From Belliella alkalica (GTDB lineage: Bacteria > Bacteroidota > Bacteroidia > Cytophagales > Cyclobacteriaceae), in contig NZ_JAKZGO010000001.1 in the NCBI RefSeq assembly GCF_022549785.1, positions 62,001 through 126,000 of the forward strand: a stretch of 64,000 nt of DNA, in the 5' to 3' direction. This document shows positions 26,958-36,421 of the stretch, piece after piece. Numbering within the stretch: the stretch's first letter is position 1; each line of letters opens with the position of its first letter. A program made the translations under genes and the position numbers. The notes beneath the pieces were generated by a model, which was given only the letters and a program-made list of their open reading frames with translations, searched no databases and was not told the DNA's origin.

Positions 26958-28340
26958 TTAACCTTTAAATTTTTCCAAATATTTTTTAAAATTATTCATC
27001 ACAAATAAATGAGCCTTTGCTTGAGTGTTTATGTAAAGTATCCAAGGAAGTCTAGGCACAAATTCATGTATAGCAGAAATCATATATTTACCGCCCAGCA
27101 CTTCTCTAAATTCCAACCAACCGTAGTCAAAACGCTTCACTAACCATCCGCCTGTAATGTAGAAGAGCTGACGTTTGATATCGCTTCGATCTGGTATCCA
27201 TGTCAATTGCAACATAGGTTTTTCGAAGTTCAACAAATGAAAACCTATATCCCCCCTTTCATTTGCTTTGGCCTTTATCAAAAACCTGAAGAAAAAAGGA
27301 AGCCAGATTTTATACCTATTTGCAACCCAAAGTGCACTATGATGACGCGTATTTGGTAGACGCTGAATGCTTCTTACTGTGTTTTTTACTTCTTGTTTAT
27401 ATTTGAATTTTGGGAGGGGTGGAAGTGTGATTGTTTTATCTATTGCTATTGCAACACTTTCTTTGTAACTCAAATAGTTAATCTTTTTGATGTTAAACTC
27501 TAAATCTTTTCCTACTGTCAATGTATGCTTAAGGCTTTCAACCAGTGGATAGACAAGGGTTTTTGGACTTTTACCGAAATAACTAACCCAAAGTTTTGAA
27601 AAACCAACAGAGAATACTGGGACTGAAAAAACAAGACGTTTTAAATTCATAATCTCTGCAGTCTGTTCCATCATGGTCTTGTAGGTCAGCATCTCTGGAT
27701 TTCCTATCTCATAAGATTTACCGTATACTTCTTGATTTCCAATGCAAATGTCGATAATTGTCAAGGTATCTCTCAAAGAAATCGCTTGGGTATTAGAGAG
27801 AGTCCATTTTGGGCACACCAAGACGGGTAATCTTTTTACAAGATTGTAGATCATCTGAAATGATGAACCTCCAGGACCCACTACAATACCTGCACGTAAA
27901 GCAGTCACTGGTATACCTCGTTGCCCAAGAGTCTGCTCAACCTCTAAACGGCTTCGCAAATGTTTTGACATTTCTATTTCCTCTACTTCCTTAGGTAAAA
28001 TCCCTCCTAAATAGATTATTTGCTTTATACCATTAGCTTCTGCTGCTCTTGAAAAGTTATCTGCAAGGAGTAAATCAGTGTCTTCAAAACTCCCTTGATT
28101 CAGTCTCGTGGACGCACTCATGGAATGGATTAGGTAAATTGCATAATCAACATCTTTTAAAGCCTCGATAGTTGAGGTTATCGAATATAATTCCACACTT
28201 CTCCACTCGACTTCAGGGTCAGGATTTGAGACAGCTTCCCTCCTGCTCAAAGCGATGATATTGTATTTATCCTTATACTTGTTGATAAACCATCTACCAA
28301 TATATCCTCCTGCTCCAGCTATTGCTATTGTCTTTTTCAA
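26958..28340 (-). CDS. NAD(P)-binding SDR-like protein with C-terminal DUF2867
   Basis: A 460-residue two-domain protein. The N-terminal Rossmann domain (1-~290) has GAGGYIGR and an atypical-SDR pattern (YLIHSMS, IIYLGGILP, VTALRAGIVVGPGGSS), like the YbjT family. The C-terminal part (~300-460) matches DUF2867 (ALWVANRYKIWLPFFFRFLI, FVPRLPWILYINTQAKAH). Its ATG directly follows the stop of the FAD oxidoreductase gene (28341), so translation is probably coupled. Reaction unknown; pairing with a flavin amine-oxidase-like enzyme suggests a small redox pathway. Confidence 0.82.
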   Translation of the reverse strand: MKKTIAIAGAGGYIGRWFINKYKDKYNIIALSRREAVSNPDPEVEWRSVELYSITSTIEALKDVDYAIYLIHSMSASTRLNQGSFEDTDLLLADNFSRAAEANGIKQIIYLGGILPKEVEEIEMSKHLRSRLEVEQTLGQRGIPVTALRAGIVVGPGGSSFQMIYNLVKRLPVLVCPKWTLSNTQAISLRDTLTIIDICIGNQEVYGKSYEIGNPEMLTYKTMMEQTAEIMNLKRLVFSVPVFSVGFSKLWVSYFGKSPKTLVYPLVESLKHTLTVGKDLEFNIKKINYLSYKESVAIAIDKTITLPPLPKFKYKQEVKNTVRSIQRLPNTRHHSALWVANRYKIWLPFFFRFLIKAKANERGDIGFHLLNFEKPMLQLTWIPDRSDIKRQLFYITGGWLVKRFDYGWLEFREVLGGKYMISAIHEFVPRLPWILYINTQAKAHLFVMNNFKKYLEKFKG

Positions 28341-29582
28341 TTAATGGGGGTCTTGAATGGTGAGTAACATCGCTTCTACTGCTTTCCGTCCTGAAGTCAT
28401 AGCGGCATTGATTGAACCATTTAATAAATAATCTCCAGCCAAAAATATATGATCATATACTTTTGAATTGGTAAATGGCAAATTAGACTTCATATCATCT
28501 ACATCGGGAAGAGCTTCTTTGATCTCGTATGTTTTTATATGCTTAAAATATTCTGAACTTATTCCCGAAAGTGCTTCCAATTCAATGCTTACCAATTTCT
28601 CTAAACTGCTCGGGTTTTCTACTTTTTTCACAACCGAAACAGACAGTAAAGCTTTTTTATTTGAACTGTAAGTTTTACTTACATCAGTCATAAATACTAT
28701 GTTGTTTATCAGGAATTTATCATCAGGTATCAAGCCAATTATAGGCCTTGCCAAAAAAGATTTCTCTAAAGAAAAATACAAATTATATACAAATCTATAT
28801 GGCTTCAACTGTCCCTCCATCTGTGTTAGGATTCTATCAGGTCTACTTGCTATGATTATTTTATCGGCCTGAATTATTTCTCCATTTTTCAACCATACTT
28901 GATTTCCTTCAATTTTTTCTACGACAGTATTTAGTCTCAAATCAGTCTGATTTAATTTGGATCTTAAATGCTCAGATATCATCCTCATTCCACCTTCAGG
29001 GACTGCTGCAAAACCTTCTCCAAACATTTTGAATACAAACTGAAACATCCGGGCTGACGTACTAAGCTCATTTTCCAAAAATATTCCTTTGAAAAATGGC
29101 TTGAAAAAGTTGTCAATGATTTTATCTGAAAAACCAAAACCCTTCAAATATGCCAATGTACTTATATCATTAGACTCGAAAATTTCATCTATAGACTTTT
29201 TTGAAAGCTGTTTGGTTAATTTGTAAATTTTCAATTTATCTCGAAGAGTCCCAACTGGTGAAAAAGCCATTCCCAACATGGCAGATGGTTGTCTTAGAGG
29301 ATCTTGAATGGTAAATGAACTTCCCGGATTCAGTATAATAGCTCCAGAATCAAATTTTTTCAGTTTTAACTCCTCAAAGTCTAAATATCTTTTTGCCTCT
29401 GGATACGCTGTGAGAAGTACCTGAAATCCTCTATCCAATAAAAAACCATCAACTTCGTCTGTAGTAACCCTTCCTCCAACTCTATCAGTACCTTCTAGCA
29501 ATATTGGACTAATACCAGATCGTTCGAGTTCATAAGCAGCAATAAGACCGGATATGCCGGCTCCAATAACAATAACTTTCAT
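28341..29582 (-). CDS. FAD-dependent amine-oxidase/phytoene-desaturase-like oxidoreductase
   Basis: A 413-residue flavoprotein. It has the N-terminal FAD motif GAGISGLIAAYELERSG, the second motif RVGGRVTTDEVDGFLLDRGFQV and the C-terminal FAD-closing motif FLAGDYLLNGSINAAMTSGRKA. It belongs to the amine oxidase/protoporphyrinogen oxidase-like superfamily; the substrate cannot be named. The stop codon touches the ATG of the SDR/DUF2867 gene, indicating an operon. It is divergent from the serine hydrolase gene, with 169 bp between the two starts. Confidence 0.85.
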   Translation of the reverse strand: MKVIVIGAGISGLIAAYELERSGISPILLEGTDRVGGRVTTDEVDGFLLDRGFQVLLTAYPEAKRYLDFEELKLKKFDSGAIILNPGSSFTIQDPLRQPSAMLGMAFSPVGTLRDKLKIYKLTKQLSKKSIDEIFESNDISTLAYLKGFGFSDKIIDNFFKPFFKGIFLENELSTSARMFQFVFKMFGEGFAAVPEGGMRMISEHLRSKLNQTDLRLNTVVEKIEGNQVWLKNGEIIQADKIIIASRPDRILTQMEGQLKPYRFVYNLYFSLEKSFLARPIIGLIPDDKFLINNIVFMTDVSKTYSSNKKALLSVSVVKKVENPSSLEKLVSIELEALSGISSEYFKHIKTYEIKEALPDVDDMKSNLPFTNSKVYDHIFLAGDYLLNGSINAAMTSGRKAVEAMLLTIQDPH

Positions 29583-29751
29583 ACGTTTTTAAGTGCTGTT
29601 GTTTAACAAATAGACCAATTTCAACTCAAATTGTTTCGTATTTCTAAATTAACTTTTAATTCCTACCAATTAAACACTTGTCAGGATTATCCTGTAAAAA
29701 TCTTTTGTAAATCTTACTATTCATCCTACATTTCATAATAAACGCCATATT

Positions 29752-30972
29752 ATGAAATCAAAACTTAGTTTTATTATCTTTTTTTGCCTTGTATCTCTAT
29801 GCACATTTGCACAAGAAAGGTACTTCCCTACTGCTGATACATGGTTGAGAAAAGATCCGTCTGAGTTGCTTGTAGATAACGTTAAACTGAAAAATGCAAT
29901 TGATTTTGCAATTAGTAGCGAAAGTCAAGCTAATAAGAATCTAAAACTGGCACATTATCAAAGTGCATTTGGTCGTGAACCTTTTGGGTTTCCAATTGGT
30001 CCAATGAAAGACAGAGGAAGTGCCAATGGCTTAGTGATTTATAAGGGTTATATTATAGCAGAATGGGGAGATCCAAGCAGGGTTGACTTAACCTTTAGTG
30101 TAGCAAAAAGTATTCTTTCTACAACTGTTGGGCTTGCTGTTGACAAAGGTTTAATTAAATCAGAAAAAGACTTGGTATTTCCTTATATGGCACCAATCAT
30201 TCCATATGAGCCTTACAAAGTTTTGATGAATAAATCTGATCACCTCACTTCTGAAGATGTATTTGAGCTTTTTGATACTGAGCATAATAGAAAAATCACT
30301 TGGGAACATCTCCTGCGTCAAACTTCGGATTGGGAAGGGACACTTTGGGGTAAGCCTGATTGGGCAGATCGACCACTAGGAAACTCCTCTTCATGGCTAG
30401 ATAGAGAAAGAAATGAACCTGGAACAGTTTACAAATACAATGACACGAGGGTAAATGTACTTGCACTTGCAGCGATGAATGTTTGGAGAAAACCTCTACC
30501 TATTGTATTAAAAGAACATGTAATGGATAGAATAGGTGCCTCACCAACATGGAGATGGACTGGTTATGAAAATTCTTTTGTTATTATCGATGGACAAATT
30601 ATGCAGTCTGTGAGTGGTGGTTCCCATTGGGGTGGCGGTATGTTTATATCTGCCTTCGATCAAGCAAGATTTGGATATTTGACTCTGAATAAGGGAAAAT
30701 GGAATGGAGAACAAATAATTTCTGAATCATGGATAGAGAAATCACTAAGCCCGACCTCAGTTCAAACAAATTATGGTTTTATGAATTATTTTTTAAATAC
30801 TGACAAAAAAGAGATTCCTGAAGCACCTGAATCAGCATTTTTCCATCTTGGAGCAGGTGTTAATATGATCTATGTTGATGCAGAAAATGATCTTGTAATC
30901 GTTACAAGATGGATAGATAACAATAAAAAAGCTGAATTGGTGGAAAAAGTACTAAATGCAATTATGAAATGA
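29752..30972 (+). CDS. serine hydrolase, beta-lactamase/class C family, exported
   Basis: A 406-residue secreted enzyme with a signal peptide (about 1-20, LVSLCTFAQ). The class C-like active-site elements are present. They are S116-V-A-K119 (FSVAKSILSTT), the tyrosine motif Y-N-D (VYKYNDTRVN), and an H-L-G-A-G segment in the position of the KTG-like box. Members are esterases, D-aminopeptidases or beta-lactamase-like hydrolases, so antibiotic resistance should not be inferred. It is a single gene. Confidence 0.88.
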   Translation: MKSKLSFIIFFCLVSLCTFAQERYFPTADTWLRKDPSELLVDNVKLKNAIDFAISSESQANKNLKLAHYQSAFGREPFGFPIGPMKDRGSANGLVIYKGYIIAEWGDPSRVDLTFSVAKSILSTTVGLAVDKGLIKSEKDLVFPYMAPIIPYEPYKVLMNKSDHLTSEDVFELFDTEHNRKITWEHLLRQTSDWEGTLWGKPDWADRPLGNSSSWLDRERNEPGTVYKYNDTRVNVLALAAMNVWRKPLPIVLKEHVMDRIGASPTWRWTGYENSFVIIDGQIMQSVSGGSHWGGGMFISAFDQARFGYLTLNKGKWNGEQIISESWIEKSLSPTSVQTNYGFMNYFLNTDKKEIPEAPESAFFHLGAGVNMIYVDAENDLVIVTRWIDNNKKAELVEKVLNAIMK

Positions 30973-31084
30973 ATGTAAATATGAAATATGAAAAGTCTGT
31001 AATTTGAAATAAAAAATCAGAAAGCTTCTGTGTAAAACTGAAAGTTCATGAAAAAACTTTATTTGTACTTTTATTCAATATTGG

Positions 31085-32224
31085 TCATCGCAATCTTGAC
31101 AATACTTCTTTGACTACAGAAATGGCTTTTTCAATATCAAGCTCAGTAGTCATTTTACCCAAACTGAATCTTACAGAGGCTCTTGCCAGATCAGAATCAA
31201 CGCCCATGGCTGCCAATACATGTGATGGTTTTGGGGAAATACTTGTACATGCTGATCCAGAACTTACTGCGATTTCTTTATTGAGCTCTCGCAGTAGATC
31301 TTCTCCCTCTATTCCCCCAAAAGAGATATTGGTAACATGTGACAATCTCCGTGATTGACCTATGTTCAAGGATGTTTCTGGAAGCTCCAAAATGGCTTTT
31401 TCTAACTTATTTCTTAAATTTTCTAATCTGTCTGATTTGTTAAAACCATCTATTGAGGCTAGTTCAGCAGCCTTTCCCATACCTACTATTCCCGGTACAT
31501 TGAGTGTGCCACTTCTAAAACCTTTTTCGTGACCACCTCCATCTATCAATGGTACTGGTTTTGGTAGTAAATTGTTGTGTCTAATAAACAATGCACCAAC
31601 TCCTTTTGGTCCATAGAACTTATGTGCTGAAATAGCCATCATGTGTACACCATGTACATGAACGGGTATCTTTCCAACTGCCTGAACTGCATCTGTAAAA
31701 AAAATGATTTTATGCCTTTCTGCTATTTCTGCTATTGATTCAATTGGAAAAATAACGCCTGTTTCATTATTAGCCCACATTAAAACTATCATTCTTGTCT
31801 CAGGCTTAATGCTTGACTCCAGTTCAATTAAACTGATCTGACCATTTTTGTCAACTGGTAAAAGGGTTATTTCAGCACCTTTTTTCTCAACTGACTTCAA
31901 TGTATCCAATACTGCTTTGTGCTCAGTTTGACATGAAATAATGTGCGGCCTATCATTTGAATAAAGCTCACAAATCCCTTTAATTGCAAGATTTATAGCC
32001 TCCGTGGCGCCTGAGGTAAAAATAATTTCCTTAGCTTTTGCTCCAATCAGCCTAGCAACATTTTCTCTAGCCTGCTCTACGGCATTTTCCACCATCCATC
32101 CGTAAGGGTGGCTTTTACTTGCAGCATTTCCAAAATGTTCCAAATAATAAGGCAGCATCTTATCCAGCACTTCTTTCAACACTGGAGTAGTGGAATTATA
32201 ATCTAAGTAAATTGGGTAGTTCAT
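31085..32224 (-). CDS. cysteine desulfurase, NifS/IscS-like
   Basis: PLP enzyme that removes sulfur from cysteine, 379 residues. PLP lysine K202 (ISAHKFYGPKG) and active-site C326 (SSGSACTS) are present, along with TSGATEAINLAIKG. The chain lacks the long IscS C-terminal tail, closer to the NifS/IscS-like group used for thiolation or Fe-S supply. It is last in a run of same-strand genes that starts with the arsenosugar operon, 33 bp after the VOC gene. No iscU or suf gene adjoins it. Confidence 0.92.
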   Translation of the reverse strand: MNYPIYLDYNSTTPVLKEVLDKMLPYYLEHFGNAASKSHPYGWMVENAVEQARENVARLIGAKAKEIIFTSGATEAINLAIKGICELYSNDRPHIISCQTEHKAVLDTLKSVEKKGAEITLLPVDKNGQISLIELESSIKPETRMIVLMWANNETGVIFPIESIAEIAERHKIIFFTDAVQAVGKIPVHVHGVHMMAISAHKFYGPKGVGALFIRHNNLLPKPVPLIDGGGHEKGFRSGTLNVPGIVGMGKAAELASIDGFNKSDRLENLRNKLEKAILELPETSLNIGQSRRLSHVTNISFGGIEGEDLLRELNKEIAVSSGSACTSISPKPSHVLAAMGVDSDLARASVRFSLGKMTTELDIEKAISVVKEVLSRLR

Positions 32225-32257
32225 CTAAACATTGCTTGAGCTTCTAAATCAAGTTTT

Positions 32258-33331
32258 TCACTTTTTTCTGTTCAGTGACATGAAACTAAACATCCAATTA
32301 GGCAGTGGTTTTTCAGCTTTCCGTTTTTTCAAATTTAGATACCAACCCCATTTTTCCATAATTGGGATTTTGTGTGTTTCTACAAACTCTATCAGGGTTC
32401 CATCCGGATCCTCACAGTAAGAAAAATGACCTGCTGCTTTTCCCATATCAAAGCTATTGCTGCTATCCACAGTAAATGGAAAACCAGCTTCTTTGCATTT
32501 TTTCTCCAATTGCTTCATTCCTGTGATATCGAAGCAAACATGGATAAAACCTAAATCTCCCCAATCCCTATCTGCGAAAATTTTCTTTGGTTCTTTATCT
32601 TTAAGTTCAAACAATTCTATTTCTGTTTTACAAAGTAGTTTACTGAAAGCTCCAACTCTATTTTCCAGTCTATTGATCAATACTCGTCTAAATTTCTCTT
32701 TTCCTCCTGACAGATGATCCAAATCTTCAAAAGTCCCTGTTTCGTCTGATCTGATAGATGTATAACCCAAAATTCCCTGATACAGTTTTAAAGCTTTGTC
32801 AATATCTCGAACACCGATAGCAACTCCGGCTACTCCCCCTGTATTATCCTGATTTAACTTGAACCAAGAATTACTTTCTATCATTTCAAAGATATTTCCA
32901 TAAGGATCTTTGACATAGAAATGGGATCTACCACATGGTGATTTCACAGGTTTTGACAATACCTCTACACCTTCTTTAGCAAAGAAATCATAAGTCTTTT
33001 GAATATCCTTAGTTCTTATTTTTACTGCAAAAATACCCAAATCACCTAAGCTCAATTTAAAATCTGAGGCAACCGGCGTCTTTTTGGTGTATTGCCAGAT
33101 TTCAAAGCCACCACCGCCTTGCATATTCAAAGCCAAAATGGCATAACGCTCTTGGGCTTTTCCTGAAGTGTATTTGGTCATCAAATTGGCTGTAGCTGCA
33201 TCTTCAAAAACCGGCACATCCATTTTGAAAAATTTCCTGTACCAAGCCCAAGCCTCTTTTGCATTGGCTACACCAATACCCACTTGCTGTATTCCTGTGA
33301 CTATAGGTAAATTCCTGTTGTTTTGACTCAT
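32258..33331 (-). CDS. two-domain VOC (glyoxalase/dioxygenase-like) protein
   Basis: A 357-residue protein with two vicinal-oxygen-chelate modules. The first is about 12-140 (GIQQVGIGVANAKEAWAWYRKFF ... FYVKDPYGNIFEMIE). The second is about 155-320 (GVAGVAIGVRDIDKALKLYQGILGY ... CEDPDGTLIEFVETHKI). Metal-ligand candidates are the His/Glu at the start and end of each module. The reaction is unknown. The ATG at 33329-33331 is preferred to an upstream TTG. It starts 18 bp after the end of the TIGR04283 glycosyltransferase gene, so it belongs to the arsenosugar transcription unit. Confidence 0.82.
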   Translation of the reverse strand: MSQNNRNLPIVTGIQQVGIGVANAKEAWAWYRKFFKMDVPVFEDAATANLMTKYTSGKAQERYAILALNMQGGGGFEIWQYTKKTPVASDFKLSLGDLGIFAVKIRTKDIQKTYDFFAKEGVEVLSKPVKSPCGRSHFYVKDPYGNIFEMIESNSWFKLNQDNTGGVAGVAIGVRDIDKALKLYQGILGYTSIRSDETGTFEDLDHLSGGKEKFRRVLINRLENRVGAFSKLLCKTEIELFELKDKEPKKIFADRDWGDLGFIHVCFDITGMKQLEKKCKEAGFPFTVDSSNSFDMGKAAGHFSYCEDPDGTLIEFVETHKIPIMEKWGWYLNLKKRKAEKPLPNWMFSFMSLNRKK

Positions 33332-33349
33332 ATTCAAACTATCGATTAC

Positions 33350-34039
33350 TCAACGATATTTTAACAGTTTTGTATAAATAGATTTGAGCGAATCAGGTGA
33401 TTTTCTGAAAAAAAACAGAGTAAAAACCGTAAGATTAGCTATTTGAACTCTCAACCAAGAATTGGTATCGTATTTTCTAGCTGATACTATAATTCTCTTT
33501 GGTAATACTTGAAAATTATATTTTTTCTTTATTCTGCCGACAAATTCAAAATCTTCCATGATGGTAAAGTATTCGTCAAAACCACCTAAAGATTCAAAAA
33601 TTTCCCTTTCAATAAATAACGTCTGATCGCCTCCTCCTGCCAATATACCATTAAATCTTGTAAACCATGCATTCATTTTTAGCAAGATTTTTTTGGAATC
33701 AAACTGATATCTGTAGCAACCTGCATTTATTCCTTTGCTAACTGCTTGAATAATATCTGTTTCAAAATCATCATGTAGACTTGTATCTGCATGGACAAAA
33801 TAAAAAATTCCACCAGTGGCAAACTTTGCGCCCAAATTCATTTGAGCAGCCCTGCTTTTTTTTGGAGATTCAATGACCTTTGCCCCTAAGGTTTTTGAAA
33901 TCAAAACGGATTTGTCAGTACTGCCAGCATCTACAACGATTATTTCCAGATCTCCTTTTGACTTTTTAAAAATTGATGGGACCAGCTTTCTTAAATTTTC
34001 TTCCTCATTATAAATAGGAATGATAATACTGATTTTCAC
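33350..34039 (-). CDS. arsenosugar-cluster glycosyltransferase, GT2 type (TIGR04283-like)
   Basis: A 229-residue family 2 glycosyltransferase. Nucleotide-sugar motifs are IIPIYNEEENLRKL, VVDAGSTDKS and YFVHADTSLHDDF (DxD-like). The compact length and the GGGDQTLFIEREIFESLGGFDE segment match the TIGR04283 group, which co-occurs with arsenosugar genes. It starts with GTG at 34037-34039. It follows the DUF6134 gene after 153 bp. Its exact place in arsenosugar assembly is not established. Confidence 0.83.
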   Translation of the reverse strand: MKISIIIPIYNEEENLRKLVPSIFKKSKGDLEIIVVDAGSTDKSVLISKTLGAKVIESPKKSRAAQMNLGAKFATGGIFYFVHADTSLHDDFETDIIQAVSKGINAGCYRYQFDSKKILLKMNAWFTRFNGILAGGGDQTLFIEREIFESLGGFDEYFTIMEDFEFVGRIKKKYNFQVLPKRIIVSARKYDTNSWLRVQIANLTVFTLFFFRKSPDSLKSIYTKLLKYR

Positions 34040-34192
34040 TTTCTCTTAATTTGTTTAGCAATTATCATAACTTTTCTCGGTACCCAAATTCATGAAACTC
34101 ATTTAATTCTTAAAAACGGATTTGTAATATCATATCAATGCTTTCAAATTTCTAATTTGATAAGCATACTGAAAGATCCGAATAACTAAAGT

Positions 34193-34783
34193 TTACTTTC
34201 TTTTGATCACATAATTCTTTATTGGGCTTTCCATTACCGCCTTTTCGAATTTTCCATTGACGTAATAAAACTTATTTTTATTGCCATTCACATTGACCTC
34301 ATAATGATCCTTCATTTTAGTGATGGTAGATGGTAGACCATAATTTTCAGCCATAAAAAGCTTATGTTTTGTAGGTTCTTCGAAATACAACATGGCTGAA
34401 CTATAATGAAGTGGATGATTGACAACGGTATCCTTTTCATATTTATAACTATTCGCTTCTATGACATACTTATCGTCAATCCATTGAATGTCTGAGGCAA
34501 AATCACCTTTGTTAGATTTGGTTTTAGCCTTTGCTTTCATTAATTGGGTTCCTTTGAAATGGGAATTGATAGAATAATCAACATTAACCTTTCCGAAAAA
34601 CCAAAATCCTACTTCGCTGCTAATGTCATAAAAGGTTTCTTCTCCTTTTACTGTCTTTATAGCTTCCATTTCTCCAATAGAAAATCCTGCTACCGTAACA
34701 TCAAATTTTATTTTTTCTTGGGCAATCGCTAAATGTGAAGTTACAAATAGCAGGACGATCAGAATAAGTTTATTTTTCTTCAT
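34193..34783 (-). CDS. DUF6134-like exported protein
   Basis: A 196-residue secreted or periplasmic protein with a signal peptide (about 1-21, LLFVTSHLAIAQ). Strand-rich core with FDVTVAGFSIGEMEAIKTVKG, a pattern seen in DUF6134 proteins of Bacteroidota. No catalytic motif is evident. It is inserted between arsM and the TIGR04283 glycosyltransferase, 47 bp after arsM. That placement within an otherwise metabolic cluster is unexplained. Confidence 0.65.
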   Translation of the reverse strand: MKKNKLILIVLLFVTSHLAIAQEKIKFDVTVAGFSIGEMEAIKTVKGEETFYDISSEVGFWFFGKVNVDYSINSHFKGTQLMKAKAKTKSNKGDFASDIQWIDDKYVIEANSYKYEKDTVVNHPLHYSSAMLYFEEPTKHKLFMAENYGLPSTITKMKDHYEVNVNGNKNKFYYVNGKFEKAVMESPIKNYVIKRK

Positions 34784-34830
34784 AGGAATAAATAAGCAAA
34801 AGTTAAGCCTACAATTTCCTAATTTTTAGT

Positions 34831-35802
34831 TCAACAACAACCCCCTCCATCATAAAAATATGTTGAATCAGAAATATAAATATCTGATCTCCCAAGATTT
34901 TTGATAGCTTGAGCTGTTTTGTCACACACAGAGAGTGGTTGGTTTTGCATCAGTACATGACCTTTTTTATCATCGAAATACTCTTCAGAACCATAGTAAA
35001 TTGCTGCTTTACCAGTAAATATACAAGGGCCATCAGCTGGCATTGGATCTTTGATTGCACATACTTCTACACTTTCGAGGAAAATCATCTCTGCTGTATC
35101 ATAATGCCCAGGATCCAAAACTCTATATGGTCTTTTGGCTCTGATCTCAACAGTTCCAAAACCTGCATTTGTGATCATTTCTAAGTACTCCTTCAATGAA
35201 AGTGATCCGCTGAGGCACAATGCTCTCAATCTATCATCATTTCTCAATGATTCTGGCATAGGCTGCTCTGTCACAGGATCACTTAAGACTAATCTTCCGT
35301 GAGGTTTCAAAACTCTATACATTTCCTTTAGAGCGAGTGCTAAATCTTCTTTGGTAAAAATATTGAAAAGACAATTTTGAGCGGCTACATCTATGCTTGC
35401 ATCTTCAATAGGTAATGCTAAAGCTGATCCTTTTCTTATCGAAACAAAAGATTTGTCAAACCAATCATTCTCTTTTTCTGCTACTTCCAAATTGTCTTTG
35501 CAAGCTTGGATCATTTCATCAACTACATCGACTCCAATAACCCCATCTTTTTTTCTGGAAAAATAAGAGAATTGAAGAACCTCCATACCGCCTCCTACAC
35601 CTACATACAAGATATTGGGATCATTGACTAAATCCCTGAAATGAACAGTGCTTCCACAACCATAATTCATTTCTTGCATGATCTTTGGAATCTTCAATCC
35701 TGGAAATTGCCAGATTGGTGTAGTGGTACAACATAAACCTACATCGGGTTTGAGTGCTGCATCTCTATAAACGTCAACAGTTGCATCTAAATAGTTACTC
35801 AT
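34831..35802 (-). CDS. arsM: arsenosugar-type arsenite methyltransferase
   Basis: SAM-dependent methylation of As(III), the entry step to arsenosugars. The 323-residue protein has the SAM motif VGVGGGMEVLQ (67-77). Candidate arsenic-binding cysteines are C24-C25 (GLCCTTTPIW), C49 (NYGCGST) and a C-terminal GGGCC pair (C322/C323). The N-terminal C-C pair and C-terminal domain match the arsenosugar-cluster form, distinct from short ArsM. The start ATG at 35800-35802 overlaps the stop of the preceding gene (ATGA). The open frame upstream (TTG) is ignored. Confidence 0.92.
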   Translation of the reverse strand: MSNYLDATVDVYRDAALKPDVGLCCTTTPIWQFPGLKIPKIMQEMNYGCGSTVHFRDLVNDPNILYVGVGGGMEVLQFSYFSRKKDGVIGVDVVDEMIQACKDNLEVAEKENDWFDKSFVSIRKGSALALPIEDASIDVAAQNCLFNIFTKEDLALALKEMYRVLKPHGRLVLSDPVTEQPMPESLRNDDRLRALCLSGSLSLKEYLEMITNAGFGTVEIRAKRPYRVLDPGHYDTAEMIFLESVEVCAIKDPMPADGPCIFTGKAAIYYGSEEYFDDKKGHVLMQNQPLSVCDKTAQAIKNLGRSDIYISDSTYFYDGGGCC

Positions 35803-36419
35803 AAAGTTTGTGAAGTTAAATTTTTGAATCTTTCCCAATCTCTCTCATTATCGATGTCAGATAACTCATCAAGAAGTGAGAAACTTAGGTTTTTTTGCTG
35901 CAATCTTTCTATAGAATCATCCATCACTTTGGAATGACTCCAAGTCATATTGTCAAACAAAATTGGAGTAGGTTGATTCATCCCTAAAAGATAGTAGCCT
36001 CCATCCAATGCCGGACCAAATACAACATTTGCTGCACCTAGTTCAATGTATGCTTTATTAATTAATGCCGAGGAAATCTCTGGACAATCAGTTCCGATTA
36101 TCAATGCCTTATCATAACCTTTGACAAACATTTCCTCGAATGCGTTTTTCATCTTTGAACCTAAGTCAAGACCATTTTGAACCCGAAAATGCACATCATC
36201 TACAAATATTTCATCTAACTTATTTTCAAGGTAATCGCTGAAATAAATATAGGTATCAATACCATTCAATTCATTGATCATTTTGTACGTATGCTGAAGC
36301 AATTGCAGATATACATCTAAAGCTTGATGATCACCAATGGTTGCTGCAAGTCTCGTTTTCACTTTACCCAAAACAGGATTTTTCTGAAAAACAATAAGCG
36401 CTAATTTATTCTCAGCCAT
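35799..36419 (-). CDS. arsenosugar-cluster glycosyltransferase (TIGR04282-like)
   Basis: A 206-residue GT-A-like nucleotidyl/glycosyltransferase. It has the signature start LIVFQKNPVLGKVKTRLA and the motifs LIIGTDCPEIS and VFGPALDGGYYLLGM, diagnostic of the TIGR04282 group that accompanies arsenosugar genes. It overlaps arsM by 4 nt (ATGA) and begins 2 bp after arsS, so translation of the three is probably coupled. The precise sugar transfer is not established. Confidence 0.9.
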   Translation of the reverse strand: MAENKLALIVFQKNPVLGKVKTRLAATIGDHQALDVYLQLLQHTYKMINELNGIDTYIYFSDYLENKLDEIFVDDVHFRVQNGLDLGSKMKNAFEEMFVKGYDKALIIGTDCPEISSALINKAYIELGAANVVFGPALDGGYYLLGMNQPTPILFDNMTWSHSKVMDDSIERLQQKNLSFSLLDELSDIDNERDWERFKNLTSQTL

Positions 36420-36421
36420 CT

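Noticed and set aside
29752-30972. beta-lactamase resistance gene
   Set aside because: The SxxK and YxN motifs are shared by many esterases and peptidases; the KTG box is not canonical.
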